64,000 bases of DNA, taken from Corynebacterium rouxii (GTDB taxonomy: Bacteria; Actinomycetota; Actinomycetes; Mycobacteriales; Mycobacteriaceae). This document shows positions 27,119 to 36,922 of the stretch, in pieces; the first letter of the stretch is position 1, and each line of letters starts with the position of its first letter. Below the pieces are notes generated by a model that ran no database searches, was not told the origin of the DNA, and was given only the letters and a program-made list of their open reading frames with translations. Made by a program: the position numbers and the translations under genes. The DNA is taken from NCBI RefSeq assembly GCF_902702935.1, contig NZ_LR738855.1, positions 1,984,001-2,048,000 on the forward strand, read 5' to 3'.

Positions 27119-28510
27119 TTAGTTGTTCAGTGCCCATGTTGGGCCATCAGGTGTATCTGTGACGGTGATGCCTGCGGCGTGGAGGCGGTCGCGGACTTCA
27201 TCCGCGGTAGCCCAGTCTTTGGCAGCGCGCGCCTGTGTGCGACGCTGTAGTTCGGCTTGTACCAATATGTTGAGTGCGGCATTTTCGGAAGAATCGGAGG
27301 CTGCAGAGTCTAGCCACTTTTCGTCCAATGGATCAACACCTAGCACGGCGGCCATAGCGCGCACGCTTGCAGCGATTTCGCGGGCCTTATCGACGTCTCC
27401 TGCAGCGAGTGCGGAGTTGCCATGGCGGACTTGGGTGTGGATTTCTGCCAAGGCACGTGGCACAGCAAGGTCATCGTTCATGGCCTCTTCGAATTCCATG
27501 GTCCACTGCCCTGCTTCTACGTCGGCAACCTTGGACAAGAATGCTTCGATGCGACGATAGCCAGCGGCGGCTTCCAGCAGTGCACCTTCGGAGTATTCCA
27601 GCATGGAGCGGTAGTGTGCGGAACCCAAGTAGTAGCGCAGCTCGACTGGGCGGACTTTGTCCAAGATGTTTGGTACGGATAAGACGTTGCCCAAGGACTT
27701 ACTCATCTTCTCGCCACTCATGGTGACCCAGTGGTTGTGCATCCAGTAGTTGGCAAAACCATCGCCTGCGGCATGGGATTGGGCGATCTCGTTCTCGTGA
27801 TGAGGGAACTGAAGATCAAGGCCACCGCAGTGAATATCGAATTCGCCACCGAGGTACCACGTGGCCATCGCGGAGCACTCTAAGTGCCAGCCTGGACGAC
27901 CATCGCCCCACGGGGTCGGCCACGAGGGTTCCCCTGGTTTTGCGGCCTTCCACAGCGCGAAGTCGTGGGCACCGCGTTTTCCGGTGATCTCGGTTTCGCC
28001 TTGTTCCATTTCTTCTACTCGGTTGCCCGACAAGCTGCCATAGTCCGAGCCTTCAGCAGCGGTCCATGCTGCTACGTCAAAGTACACGGAGCCTTCGGCG
28101 GCGTAAGCAAAGCCATTATCGATCAGGCGTTGCATGTACTCCACCATCTGAGTGACGTGACCGGTAGCGCGGGGTTCTACCGACGGTGGCAGCACACCAA
28201 GCTGGTTATAGGCCCAGGTGAATTCACGTTCGTAGGTGGATACCCATTCCCACCATGGGCGACCATTTTCGGCTGCTTTGGTAAGGATTTTGTCGTCGAT
28301 ATCGGTGACGTTGCGAACGAATGCGACATCGAGGCCTTGGGCAATCAGCCAGCGGCGCAGAATGTCAAAAGCAACCCCTGAGCGCACGTGCCCAATGTGG
28401 GGTTGTGCCTGCGGGGTTGCTCCACACAGGTAGATCGAAGCATGGCCGGGACGAATCGGCTCAAAATCTCGAAGCGAACGTGTTCCTGTGTCAAAGATGC
28501 GTAAAGTCAC
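27119..28510 (-). CDS. cysS: Cysteinyl-tRNA synthetase
   Basis: Class I synthetase, 463 residues, GTG start at 28510. The HIGH motif is [10 protein letters not shown] with the zinc-binding Cys just before it (YLCGATPQA). The other zinc ligands are in WHLECSAMA and HHENEIAQS, and the KMSKS loop is [10 protein letters not shown]. The C-terminal DALR anticodon region is present. It lies in a row with ispF, ispD and carD upstream and rlmB downstream on the same strand, the normal corynebacterial order. Confidence 0.96.
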   Translation of the reverse strand: MTLRIFDTGTRSLRDFEPIRPGHASIYLCGATPQAQPHIGHVRSGVAFDILRRWLIAQGLDVAFVRNVTDIDDKILTKAAENGRPWWEWVSTYEREFTWAYNQLGVLPPSVEPRATGHVTQMVEYMQRLIDNGFAYAAEGSVYFDVAAWTAAEGSDYGSLSGNRVEEMEQGETEITGKRGAHDFALWKAAKPGEPSWPTPWGDGRPGWHLECSAMATWYLGGEFDIHCGGLDLQFPHHENEIAQSHAAGDGFANYWMHNHWVTMSGEKMSKSLGNVLSVPNILDKVRPVELRYYLGSAHYRSMLEYSEGALLEAAAGYRRIEAFLSKVADVEAGQWTMEFEEAMNDDLAVPRALAEIHTQVRHGNSALAAGDVDKAREIAASVRAMAAVLGVDPLDEKWLDSAASDSSENAALNILVQAELQRRTQARAAKDWATADEVRDRLHAAGITVTDTPDGPTWALNN

Positions 28511-28528
28511 GCAGGTTAGTCTAGCAGG

Positions 28529-29011
28529 CTACTTCCACACCACAGCCGTGGCGACGGCCGCCCTACCCTCACTGCGACCAGTAAAGCCAAGATGGTCCGT
28601 TGTTGTTGCCGATACGGATACCGGCGCACCGAGAATCTGGCTCATCACGCGCTCTGCTTCTTCGCGGCGTGGCCCCATTTTGGGAGATTGCCCCACCAAC
28701 TGAACGGCACCGTTTCCGATGGTAAATCCATGTGATTCCAACAGCTCGCGGCACTCGGTGAGCAACTGAGTACCCGACACGCCATCGTATTCCTTACGGC
28801 CAACACCCACGAAGGAGCCTAGGTCACCAAGGTTGGCAGCAGACAAGAGGGCGTCGACAAGTGCGTGTGCTACCACGTCACCATCGCTGTGGCCTTCGCA
28901 ACCATCCGCGTTGGGGAACAACAGACATGCAATCCAACAGGGTTTTCCGGCCTCGATCTGGTGTGCGTCGGTAGCAATGCCCACGCGCGGGATGATGGGG
29001 GTATTAGTCAC
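28529..29011 (-). CDS. ispF: 2-C-methyl-D-erythritol 2,4-cyclodiphosphate synthase
   Basis: Fifth enzyme of the non-mevalonate isoprenoid route. The metal-binding Asp-x-His is in [10 protein letters not shown], and the second motif is [20 protein letters not shown]. About 160 residues from the GTG at 29011 ([11 protein letters not shown]), which has GAGG 6 bp upstream and overlaps the ispD stop; the frame can be read four codons further. The neighbouring ispD supplies the previous intermediate but one. Confidence 0.94.
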   Translation of the reverse strand: MTNTPIIPRVGIATDAHQIEAGKPCWIACLLFPNADGCEGHSDGDVVAHALVDALLSAANLGDLGSFVGVGRKEYDGVSGTQLLTECRELLESHGFTIGNGAVQLVGQSPKMGPRREEAERVMSQILGAPVSVSATTTDHLGFTGRSEGRAAVATAVVWK

Positions 29012-29738
29012 TGGGTACCTCAAAAATCGTTGGTTCTGCTTGGTCAGTCACGGCCTTGGCCAGCGCATAATCAAGCGGAGTGGTCACCTTAAAAGCCATG
29101 GGGTCGCCATCAACGCACAGCACTGGCGTGCCGAACCACTCCATCAAGCTGGCGTCGTCGGTCGCCTCAAAATCAGGTTGTTGCTGCTGATAGGCAATAT
29201 TGGCTGCCCGCAGCGCCGCAATATCAAATCCTTGTGGAGTCTGCACTGCACGAAGATCTCTTCGCGGAGGAGTACCTAGGACGGTATTCTCGTGGACTTT
29301 CTTGATGGTATCGGCAACAGGAACAACTGGAATAACAGCCTTGTTACCGTCGAGTACCGCGCGCGCAACTCGGGCAATCATGCCAGGTGGGGTGAGCGCC
29401 CGGGCAGAATCGTGGATCAACACCACCGCATCGGTGTCGGCGATAGTCTGCAAGCCGCACCACACGGAGTCGGCGCGCTCAGCACCACCATGGACAAGAC
29501 GCACAGGGATGTCGGCGCTAAAAAGCCCCCAACGCGACAACAGCGCGGCAGCATAATCCTGCATTTGGGGGCTGATAATCACGATGACCTCGTCAACTAC
29601 GGCAGAGGTAATCATCGCACGCACAGAGCGCACCACCAGTGGAATGTCCCGCAATGGGACGTAGGCCTTGGGCAGATCCGCACCCAGCCGAGTCCCTTTA
29701 CCCGCTGCCGCCACGAGGGCTACAACTCTGCGCGACAT
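29004..29738 (-). CDS. ispD: 2-C-methyl-D-erythritol 4-phosphate cytidylyltransferase
   Basis: Adds CMP to methylerythritol phosphate in isoprenoid synthesis. The nucleotide-binding N-terminus reads [20 protein letters not shown]; the CTP/metal site is in [13 protein letters not shown] and the late motif is [11 protein letters not shown]. It is 244 residues. The stop overlaps the ispF start and the gene follows carD by 9 bp, so carD-ispD-ispF form one operon, as in mycobacteria. Confidence 0.95.
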   Translation of the reverse strand: MSRRVVALVAAAGKGTRLGADLPKAYVPLRDIPLVVRSVRAMITSAVVDEVIVIISPQMQDYAAALLSRWGLFSADIPVRLVHGGAERADSVWCGLQTIADTDAVVLIHDSARALTPPGMIARVARAVLDGNKAVIPVVPVADTIKKVHENTVLGTPPRRDLRAVQTPQGFDIAALRAANIAYQQQQPDFEATDDASLMEWFGTPVLCVDGDPMAFKVTTPLDYALAKAVTDQAEPTIFEVPSD

Positions 29739-29747
29739 GGTGTGGGA

Positions 29748-30329
29748 TTAGTCTTCGTCGTCGAAGTTGAGATCATCGAGGTCGATGTCGCCCAGTGGCT
29801 CCACCTTGTTTTCCTCAACGCCCTTGTTTTCGGCGCGGTGACGCTCGATGGTGGCATCAACCTGAGCAAGGATCTCTTCGGTCTGCTTCTCGTCCTTGTT
29901 CTCCGCAAGAGCTAGCTCGCCGACGAGCACCTGACGCGCCTTGGCCAGCATGCGCTTCTCACCTGCAGACAATCCCTTGCCCTGATCACGACGCCACAGG
30001 TCGCGGACGACCTCGGCAACCTTATTCACGTCGCCGGAAGCCAAACGCTCTTGGTTTGCTTTGAAACGGCGGGACCAGTTACCAGCCTCTTCCACATCGG
30101 TTTCCCGCAAGAAACCGAACACCTTTTGCAGGCCGTCGTCATCAACAACATCGCGGACGCCAACGAGCTCGGCGTTCTTGGAAGGCACACGCACGACCAA
30201 GTCGGACTGGTTAATCTGAAGAACCAGATACTCCAAGGTCTCACCGCCCATCTCGCGGTGCTCGATTGCCTCGATTACTGCGGCACCGTGATGTGGATAA
30301 ACGACGGTATCGCCGACCTTGAATTCCAT
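29748..30329 (-). CDS. carD: CarD-family RNA polymerase-binding regulator
   Basis: Global transcription factor that binds the beta subunit of RNA polymerase and stabilises promoter opening, essential in mycobacteria. The N-terminal Tudor-like domain starts [20 protein letters not shown]; the C-terminal helical DNA-binding part includes [17 protein letters not shown] and [17 protein letters not shown]. It is 193 residues, with an acidic tail ([13 protein letters not shown]) slightly longer than in M. tuberculosis (162). It is first in the operon, with a 270-bp divergent promoter region to the lipoprotein at 30600. Confidence 0.95.
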   Translation of the reverse strand: MEFKVGDTVVYPHHGAAVIEAIEHREMGGETLEYLVLQINQSDLVVRVPSKNAELVGVRDVVDDDGLQKVFGFLRETDVEEAGNWSRRFKANQERLASGDVNKVAEVVRDLWRRDQGKGLSAGEKRMLAKARQVLVGELALAENKDEKQTEEILAQVDATIERHRAENKGVEENKVEPLGDIDLDDLNFDDED

Positions 30330-30599
30330 CTAAACTCCTTGCGCATTCGTGTAACTGTGGCATTCTACCACGTAAGTCCAATCGCCTTGAGCATTGGCCA
30401 CAGGGGTTGCCTGCGGTTTTCGTTACACCACAGCAGACATCAACCGCACCTTAAAAGTTCCAATCCTCCTAAAGTTTCCCCCCTTTTGGCTCCCCGATTA
30501 AGCCAGCAACTGTGTGAACTGCACCGCAGCCTACTAAGGTAAGGAAAGAAAATTTAGCCCTTAATCGACTAACAGTCTCACCTTATGGAGGACGTACAC

Positions 30600-31166
30600 G
30601 TGAAGTCCCTGAAGTCCGCCGCTCGCCGTGGCGCAATGATCTCTGTTGCAGCAGCTTCTGCGCTTGCTCTCGCATCGTGCAGCGCTGGCCAGATCACCCA
30701 GACCTCCCATCAGGTAGCGGCTGTCGACGGCTCTGAGGTCGATAACGCCAACGGCACCATCGCGCTGCGCGACGTGACCATCAGCCTCACCGAACAGGGC
30801 CAGGCAGGCGTGAAGTTCACCGCCATCAACCAAGACAACAGCAACAAAGAGCACGTCTTGAAGAGCATTACTGTCGACGGCACCAAGGCGACCATCGACG
30901 GCGACACCAAGCTCGCTAGCGACTGCTCCATCGTCGGCGGAATCAAGGCTGAGATATCTAAACTCACCGAGCCAAAGTCCGGTTGCATCGCCCACGTGAT
31001 CACTTCCGTTGAAAACAAGGGCTTGGCAGTTGGCGGCAGCAAAAACGTTGTCTTCTCCTTCGACTCCGGCGACATTGCTCTGGATGCCACCATCGCGGCT
31101 CCAGTTCTCGAGTCCGGCCAGAACGACCGTCAAGTTGGCGGCGAGCACGCTAACCACAGCCACTAA
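30600..31166 (+). CDS. Secreted lipoprotein, LpqE-like
   Basis: 188 residues from the GTG at 30600, with GGAGG at 30586-30590. The signal peptide ends in a lipobox LALASC, so the mature protein would be lipid-anchored at Cys about 28. The body is one beta-sandwich-like domain (ANGTIALRDVTISLTEQGQA, VLKSITVDGTKATIDGD) resembling mycobacterial LpqE, which also lies next to carD/ispD. It ends with a His-rich tail, GGEHANHSH, which could bind metal. Divergent from carD; followed by a strong terminator. Confidence 0.82.
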   Translation: MKSLKSAARRGAMISVAAASALALASCSAGQITQTSHQVAAVDGSEVDNANGTIALRDVTISLTEQGQAGVKFTAINQDNSNKEHVLKSITVDGTKATIDGDTKLASDCSIVGGIKAEISKLTEPKSGCIAHVITSVENKGLAVGGSKNVVFSFDSGDIALDATIAAPVLESGQNDRQVGGEHANHSH

Positions 31167-31170
31167 TTCA

Positions 31171-31224
31171 TAGAAAATCCGTCGCCACGCTTGGATTAAT
31201 TCCAGCATGGCGACGGATTTTCTA
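31171..31224. terminator. Bidirectional terminator
   Basis: A perfect 17-bp stem, TAGAAAATCCGTCGCCA (31171-31187) with its complement at 31208-31224, sits between the convergent lipoprotein and surface-protein genes, with T tracts on both strands. Confidence 0.88.
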
Positions 31225-31249
31225 TAGCTACTATGACAACGATTGCATT

Positions 31250-32713
31250 TTAGCGAAGGCGAAACAGCAAAAATGCGCCGCCAACCATAATGGCGAGTGC
31301 CGCCAAGTTAATCAGGATGGCCGCAACAGGCTGACCACCCAACGCATCGCCTTGCATTTGGCGAATCTCATGCCGGTCATTCATAGCTACCGAGTCATCC
31401 TCGGTATCGTGATGGTGGTGATCGGCACCAGCGATGAGCTCACGAGACTTAGGGGCTTCTGTGGGCTTATGCACCCCAGGTATTACCGCAGCAGTTCCGG
31501 TAGCCGAGCCCACCCCTGAAGCAGGCTGAATGTTCGTCGACGACGCCTCTTGAGCAACAGACCCACTAGCAGCCACAGAAGTAGGCGCTACTGAAGACTC
31601 TGATGTTTGCAAGGCTTCCGAATTCTGCTTATCACGGTTTTTATCCTGTGAAGGAAACAGCATTTCGATGATGCTACGCGGCCTCTCAATGACACGGCCC
31701 GCGTCGCGTGGTACATCTCGAACAGCTTCTTGTTCACGTGCAAGAACGGCAGGAGCTTCAGAATCCAGTGGTTTTGGCTCTCGCACAGGCTCAAGCTTTT
31801 GAGCAGGAAACGGCTTTGACTCCGGCCGAGCCTTCAGCGGCTGCGCAGCAGGTTGCTTCGAACGCAGAATCACCTCAGACGGGGTTTCAGGACGATAGAA
31901 ATCGTCGATAGACGCGTCTTCTGAATACTCCCATGCCTCGTCATGCACTGGAAGTGGTAAGACATCATCAAACTCGGTGCCCTCGATGCCGGGGTCGCCG
32001 TCTTCGACAAAATCGTTCCACGGCTCAGCGCCGATGGGGTTACCCGTCCAATCCAGCACGCCTTCGGCGTTGGGATCCTCAGGCTCATCGTCAGACTTTT
32101 CTTTGGACTTATCGGCCGAATCAACAAGCGGTTCTAATTCACTAGACTGAGTAGATTTTACCTTGAGTTTATGCACACCAAACTCACCCAGATCAATGGT
32201 GATGTACCCGTGGTCGCGCTTTGCCACATAGTTCAACAGTGCTGGGATCGTAATGACACCTCGGCCAGTAACTGAGTGCGCAGCCAAGTAATCATTAAAG
32301 GTCACGGTCAGTTTGTTGTTGGCATCAATGTCAGCGCGAGCAACCACTGGGGCCCCAGAACCATTGTTAATGTCAAAATGGGTAAGACTGCCAAAGACCA
32401 AAGTGCTGGGAAGCTGGTAAACAAAATAATCCCCAGGCTTAACCACGCGGTTGGTGCTCCAATCGATCTGAACACCTAGTTCTTCGTTACTGCGCAGTTC
32501 TGCGTCTGGGGAAAGTGGAGTAAAACCTTGCCCTTGCCGCTTGAGTAACGCTACCCCCGTAATGGCATTATGCAGACGATGGTCATGATGCTCTTCTCGC
32601 ACAACGGCTAGCGGCTGTGACACATCCTGAGCTAAAACTAAGGGTTGAGGAATTAAGGCCAGACAGCCCGCTACACATGCAGCAGCCCCCCGCGCAACCT
32701 TTTGCTTTGCCAT
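31250..32713 (-). CDS. Secreted, membrane-anchored surface protein of unknown function
   Basis: 487 residues. A signal peptide (KVARGAAACVAGCLALIPQPLVLAQ) is followed by an adhesin-like beta domain, residues about 40-180 (TGVALLKRQGQGFTPLSPDA, YFVYQLPSTLVFGSLTHFDI), similar in style to Ig-like head domains of Gram-positive adhesins. Next comes a long acidic, Pro/Glu/Ser-rich stalk and a His tract (GADHHHHDTEDD). The protein ends with a single helix (AAILINLAALAIMVGGAFLLF) and RLR. No LPxTG sorting motif precedes the helix, so it is probably held by the helix itself. The neighbouring lipoprotein also ends His-rich; whether they cooperate is unknown. Confidence 0.75.
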   Translation of the reverse strand: MAKQKVARGAAACVAGCLALIPQPLVLAQDVSQPLAVVREEHHDHRLHNAITGVALLKRQGQGFTPLSPDAELRSNEELGVQIDWSTNRVVKPGDYFVYQLPSTLVFGSLTHFDINNGSGAPVVARADIDANNKLTVTFNDYLAAHSVTGRGVITIPALLNYVAKRDHGYITIDLGEFGVHKLKVKSTQSSELEPLVDSADKSKEKSDDEPEDPNAEGVLDWTGNPIGAEPWNDFVEDGDPGIEGTEFDDVLPLPVHDEAWEYSEDASIDDFYRPETPSEVILRSKQPAAQPLKARPESKPFPAQKLEPVREPKPLDSEAPAVLAREQEAVRDVPRDAGRVIERPRSIIEMLFPSQDKNRDKQNSEALQTSESSVAPTSVAASGSVAQEASSTNIQPASGVGSATGTAAVIPGVHKPTEAPKSRELIAGADHHHHDTEDDSVAMNDRHEIRQMQGDALGGQPVAAILINLAALAIMVGGAFLLFRLR

Positions 32714-33069
32714 AATTCCCTTCTAACAGGCTGAGCCGTTAGCTTTAAGCCCCTGCAACCCCTCAAAAAGCACTTCAGGCTTTTCTCAGTATTTTTTAAT
32801 GGACTCTGCAACACTAGCGAACATTTCCCAACTTTGCCAACTTATTTTGCAGCCCCTTTGCTACATTTCACATGCGCTAAGCGACAAATATATAAGCTAA
32901 CAAACATAATAAATGGCTAAAACAGTTTATGCCAATCTAAATGTCCTTAATTCTTCAATAAAAATACCCCCACACGGAGCACATCTCCCCCCCACATCAA
33001 CACACCATCGGAATACATTCGAACACTTCGCCACACTGGAATGTCATAGGCATAGTTTATGGTGTTCCC
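32714..33069. other. Divergent intergenic region, AT-rich
   Basis: 356 bp between the surface-protein gene and radA. It is AT-rich and must carry two divergent promoters; CATAGT about 20 bp before the radA ATG is a possible -10. I see no ORF, RNA or long inverted repeat. A single TTCGAAC half-site near 33018 is not a full LexA box. Confidence 0.5.
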
Positions 33070-34461
33070 ATGGCTAAAAAAGCACGTAGCTCGCATATAT
33101 GCTCCGAATGTGGATATACCTCACCGAAATGGTTGGGGCGCTGCCCAGACTGTGGCGCATGGGGATCTTTCCAAGAGCACCAAGTGACAACGAGCTCTGC
33201 AGCGCCGAGTGTGAGCGCCAAACCTATTGGGCTTACCCCCACTAGCCCCGCTCAGTCGATTACACGTATCGACGCCACTCGTTCCAGCACGCAATCCACC
33301 GGAATTGGGGAGCTTGACCGTGTACTAGGTTCCGGCATCGTCCCAGGCTCTGTCGTTTTACTCGCTGGTGAGCCAGGCGTGGGCAAATCCACCCTGCTGC
33401 TTGAGGTTGCCAGCAAATGGGCTCAGCAGAAGCAAGGCTCAGGCAACCGCACGGCACTGTATATCACTGCTGAAGAGTCTGCCGGCCAAGTTCGTATGCG
33501 AGCTGAGCGCACAGGAGCATTGCAAGATTCCTTATATTTAGCGGCAGAATCCAATCTCGACATCGTGTTTGGCCATGTAGAACAGATCAAACCAAGTTTG
33601 CTTATCATCGACTCCGTTCAAACTATGCAGGCAAGTGGCGTCGAAGGCGTAGCAGGCGGCGTGGCACAATCACGTGCCGTTACAGCGGCAATCACCAGCC
33701 TTGCCAAAACCACGGGAATCCCCTGCCTTTTGGTAGGGCACGTGACTAAGGACGGCAACGTGGCAGGCCCACGCGTACTGGAGCACCTCGTCGATGTTGT
33801 TCTTAACTTTGAAGGTGACCGCCACTCCAGTTTGCGAATGCTCCGCGGCATCAAAAACCGTTTTGGCGCCACCGATGAGGTCGGCTGCTTTGAGCAGCAT
33901 TCTGATGGCATACGCGAAGTTCCAGACCCCTCTGGGCTTTTCCTCTCTCATCATGGCAGCACACCAGATGGAACAGCAGTAACCGTGGCAATGGATGGTG
34001 TTCGCCCTATCGTCGCGGAAGTCCAAGCCCTTGTGGTTCCCACGGAGGCGAAAAATCCTCGACGCGCTGTCACAGGCCTTGATCCCACGCGTGTTCCCAT
34101 GGTTTTGGCGGTACTGGCCGCACGCGCTGGTAAGCGCACTCACAGCAGCGAGGTTTACGTTGCCACTGTTGGCGGTATGAAGGTCGGAGAACCTGCCACC
34201 GACCTTGCTATTGCGCTTGCCACGGCCAGTGCCCTTAATAAGAAAGCTATCGCAGAAAAAACTGTGGTTCTTGGCGAGGTAGGTCTAGCCGGTGAGATTC
34301 GTCGAGTGCCTAATATCCAGCGCCGGCTCATGGAAGCCCAACGGCTGGGCTATAAGCGCGCTATTATTCCCGTGTCTGACCTCAGTGAGACAAAGGTTGC
34401 CGGAATTAAGGTGATACAAGTAAGCGACATCCGAGAAGCTCTGGATGTCGCTGTGGGATAG
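33070..34461 (+). CDS. radA: DNA repair protein RadA (Sms)
   Basis: RecA-like ATPase helping branch migration in recombination repair. The N-terminal zinc finger is CSECGYTSPKWLGRCPDCG, Walker A is GEPGVGKSTLLL, the RadA-specific motif is KNRFG, and a C-terminal Lon-protease-like domain follows (HSSEVYVATVGGMKVGEPAT). It is 463 residues, normal length. In mycobacteria radA is followed by disA (diadenylate cyclase); here the next gene is a convergent membrane protein, so that partner is absent at this site. Confidence 0.96.
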   Translation: MAKKARSSHICSECGYTSPKWLGRCPDCGAWGSFQEHQVTTSSAAPSVSAKPIGLTPTSPAQSITRIDATRSSTQSTGIGELDRVLGSGIVPGSVVLLAGEPGVGKSTLLLEVASKWAQQKQGSGNRTALYITAEESAGQVRMRAERTGALQDSLYLAAESNLDIVFGHVEQIKPSLLIIDSVQTMQASGVEGVAGGVAQSRAVTAAITSLAKTTGIPCLLVGHVTKDGNVAGPRVLEHLVDVVLNFEGDRHSSLRMLRGIKNRFGATDEVGCFEQHSDGIREVPDPSGLFLSHHGSTPDGTAVTVAMDGVRPIVAEVQALVVPTEAKNPRRAVTGLDPTRVPMVLAVLAARAGKRTHSSEVYVATVGGMKVGEPATDLAIALATASALNKKAIAEKTVVLGEVGLAGEIRRVPNIQRRLMEAQRLGYKRAIIPVSDLSETKVAGIKVIQVSDIREALDVAVG

Positions 34462-34488
34462 CAGGCCTGGGCCTGCGATCAGCCGAGG

Positions 34489-35205
34489 TTAGCTTGCGAT
34501 ATTAAAGGTGTAAGCGGGTGAAGGCTTAGAACCTACCACTGCGTGGAGGAAGTATCCGCCGGCCTCCACGTTAGGTCGGTTTTGACACTGCTTGGGTGCG
34601 CTCTTCGTGCGTGCCCACACAGCCTCGTAGCTGAGTGTTTCACCTGGTTTGATAGTCACTTTACCTTTATCCATGGGCTGGTTGCAGTCAATGTCAGACC
34701 AAATGCGTTGGTTAGTGGCTAGACCGTATACCTCGAAGCGGATTACGTTTTCGTCGAGGTCGATCACACAATCAGCCTTGGTAGGGTTTTTCACCGTCAT
34801 ATAGAAGGTGGGTTTTGCGCCCTTGACGTAATTGGGATTGTTGGTGCTCGCGGTCACTTCTAGGTCGTCGAGCGTGCAGGAGGTTTTCTCCGAGGCTTTA
34901 GCACTTTTGCTTGCCGACGGCTCCTGCGAGGCGCTTTCAGAGGCAGACTCGCTTGCGGAAGAACTCGACGTCGATTGTGACGATGCAGCAGAGGAAGACT
35001 TTTCCCCAGTCACCGAAGCTGCTGTGGTATCAACCACCGGTGCGGTTTCATGCTGTGCCTGATCCGATTTGTTGCCAAGCGCAGACAACAACCAGATCAC
35101 TAGGAACACGACTACTAGTAGTGCCACCACCGCCGCGGCGCGGCGACGTTTGTAGTAGACCTCGGGGAGCCTACCAGTGTGCTGATTCTCATTACGTCGA
35201 TCCAC
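34489..35205 (-). CDS. Membrane-anchored protein with serine-rich linker and extracytoplasmic domain
   Basis: 238 residues: a basic cytoplasmic start (MDRRNENQHTGRLPEVYYKRRR), one membrane helix (AAAVVALLVVVFLVIWLLSAL), and a Ser/Glu/Ala low-complexity linker of about 60 residues. A C-terminal beta-rich domain follows (CTLDDLEVTASTNNPNYVKG, FYMTVKNPTKADCVIDLDEN) with four Cys that could form disulphides. The domain resembles uncharacterised secreted actinobacterial proteins with a cysteine-bridged beta sandwich. Function unknown. It converges on radA and is followed upstream by carbonic anhydrase. Confidence 0.78.
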   Translation of the reverse strand: MDRRNENQHTGRLPEVYYKRRRAAAVVALLVVVFLVIWLLSALGNKSDQAQHETAPVVDTTAASVTGEKSSSAASSQSTSSSSASESASESASQEPSASKSAKASEKTSCTLDDLEVTASTNNPNYVKGAKPTFYMTVKNPTKADCVIDLDENVIRFEVYGLATNQRIWSDIDCNQPMDKGKVTIKPGETLSYEAVWARTKSAPKQCQNRPNVEAGGYFLHAVVGSKPSPAYTFNIAS

Positions 35206-35274
35206 GTCTTTCAGCCTAAAGGTTTCCGGACGCAGATTGCGCCAAGGCAGGGGGTGTGTCTTGTTCCTAAGTGA

Positions 35275-35904
35275 TTAAAAACCGCAGGTTTTGATGGTTT
35301 CTACAGCACCATCGGACAACCGGTAGCGCGCTGCGATCAGTGCGGTCTGGCCATTTTCTACAGCCTCGGTGATTGCAGGTGAGGTCTGCATGATGCGATC
35401 CACCATCGCTGCGGCGTGGTGGCGCTCAAAATCATCGGGAGTGTCATGGCCCTCGAACTTTGCTTCCAAGATGGAAGGGGTGATCTGCTCGACAAGGGTG
35501 CGCTGGTGGCCGGTTGGTACTTCCGCGCCGTCGAGCACAGCAACCGTTGCGGCAACCGCACCGCAGGATTCGTGTCCTAGAACAACTACGACTTCCACGC
35601 CTAGGCCAAGGACCGCGAACTCGATGGAGGCAAGAACACCCGAATCAATAACTTCGCCTGCGGTACGTACCACGAAGATGTCACCGAATCCGGAGTCGAA
35701 TAGCAGCTCTGCGGGTACACGGGAGTCGCCACAGGTAAATACGCAGGCGCGAGGAGCTTGGCCTTTGGTCAGTTCTTCTCGTCGGGCGGCATCTTGGTTG
35801 GGACGCAATGGTTCTCCGCGAACAAAACGACCATTTGCTTCGAGTAGGGTTTCCCACACACCTCGGGGATCTCGATCAAACTCTGCAGTTTCAAGCTTTG
35901 CCAT
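35275..35904 (-). CDS. Beta-carbonic anhydrase
   Basis: Zinc enzyme interconverting CO2 and bicarbonate, cytosolic, supplying bicarbonate for carboxylases. The zinc Cys with the Asp-Arg dyad is in FTCGDSRVPAE, and the His and second Cys are in LGHESCGAVAA. The N-terminal part has VWETLLEANGRFVRGEP and QAPRACVF. It is 209 residues, the usual plant-type beta-class length in actinobacteria. Divergent from mutY. Confidence 0.94.
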   Translation of the reverse strand: MAKLETAEFDRDPRGVWETLLEANGRFVRGEPLRPNQDAARREELTKGQAPRACVFTCGDSRVPAELLFDSGFGDIFVVRTAGEVIDSGVLASIEFAVLGLGVEVVVVLGHESCGAVAATVAVLDGAEVPTGHQRTLVEQITPSILEAKFEGHDTPDDFERHHAAAMVDRIMQTSPAITEAVENGQTALIAARYRLSDGAVETIKTCGF

Positions 35905-36034
35905 AGATCACATTCTTGCACCGAATTGGCAAACATGCTTGTTTTTTATCCAATTGTCATGCAACGTGGGGGGTTTCGGATTGCATGCCGTGCCCAGTTA
36001 CACTGAAGCCTCGCACCCACATAGATGAGCTTTT

Positions 36035-36922
36035 ATGAACGCTAATAATTCAGAAAATATCCCGCAGATTTTGACCGAGTGGTATCGCAAAAACGCTCGT
36101 AGCATAGTGTGGCGTACCCCACAGACTTCCGCGTGGGGTGTGTTGCTCAGTGAGGTTATGAGCCAGCAAACTCCAGTGGCACGAGTCGAGCCTATGTGGA
36201 TCGAATGGATGCGACGCTGGCCTACCCCCGCTGATTTCGCTCAAGCGGGCAAAGATGAGGTGTTGCGTGCGTGGGATCGGCTCGGTTACCCGCGTCGTGC
36301 GCTTCGTCTTCACGAGTGCGCGCAGCAGATTGTCGAGCGTCATGGCGGCGAGGTCCCTCAGAATGTGGAGGACCTCTTAGCGCTGCCAGGAATCGGTGAT
36401 TACACCGCCCGTGCGGTGGCTGCTTTTGCTTTCGGGCAGCGGGTTGCCGTGGTGGATACGAATGTGCGCCGAGTACATCACCGCGTGTATCAGGGGATTT
36501 ACCTTGCGGGGAATGCGTCGAAACGCGAGCTGCGCGAGGTGGAGGCCTTGTTGCCGCATGATAATGCGCCGGAGTTTTCGGTGGCGTTGATGGAGCTCGG
36601 CGCTTTGGTGTGCCAAACGACCCCACAGTGTGATCGTTGCCCGCTGACGCAGCAGTGCCGATGGATCGCGTTGGGTCGCCCAATGCCGAGTGCGGAGGAA
36701 ACCGCCAAGGCGAAAAAGCGGGTTCAAAAGTTTGTGGGCACTGATCGTCAGGTTCGCGGTTTGATTATGGCGGTGTTAAGAAATGCGGAGGCACCGGTCC
36801 CGCAGTCAGCTATCGACGTCGTTTGGCCCGATGCTGCCCAGCGTTCTCGGGCGCTGTTTAGCCTGCTTGACGACGGCCTCGCGACCCAAAACGATGCGGG
36901 ACTTTTCAGTCTGCCGTCCTAG
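36035..36922 (+). CDS. mutY: A/G-specific adenine DNA glycosylase
   Basis: Removes A mispaired with 8-oxoguanine. Helix-hairpin-helix LPGIGDYTARAVAAFAFG is followed by the catalytic Asp in AVVDTNVRRVHHR. The catalytic Glu-containing start SEVMSQQTPVARVEPMW is present, and a 4Fe-4S loop reads CQTTPQCDRCPLTQQC with C-x6-C-x2-C-x5-C spacing. It is 295 residues, shorter than E. coli MutY (350) because the NUDT1-like C-terminal domain is reduced, as in many actinobacteria. The 3' end overlaps the converging exporter gene by 4 bp. Confidence 0.95.
   Translation: MNANNSENIPQILTEWYRKNARSIVWRTPQTSAWGVLLSEVMSQQTPVARVEPMWIEWMRRWPTPADFAQAGKDEVLRAWDRLGYPRRALRLHECAQQIVERHGGEVPQNVEDLLALPGIGDYTARAVAAFAFGQRVAVVDTNVRRVHHRVYQGIYLAGNASKRELREVEALLPHDNAPEFSVALMELGALVCQTTPQCDRCPLTQQCRWIALGRPMPSAEETAKAKKRVQKFVGTDRQVRGLIMAVLRNAEAPVPQSAIDVVWPDAAQRSRALFSLLDDGLATQNDAGLFSLPS

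Noticed and set aside
32940..33069. SOS box before radA (TTCGAACAC)
   Set aside because: Only one half-site; the second arm of the LexA palindrome is missing.
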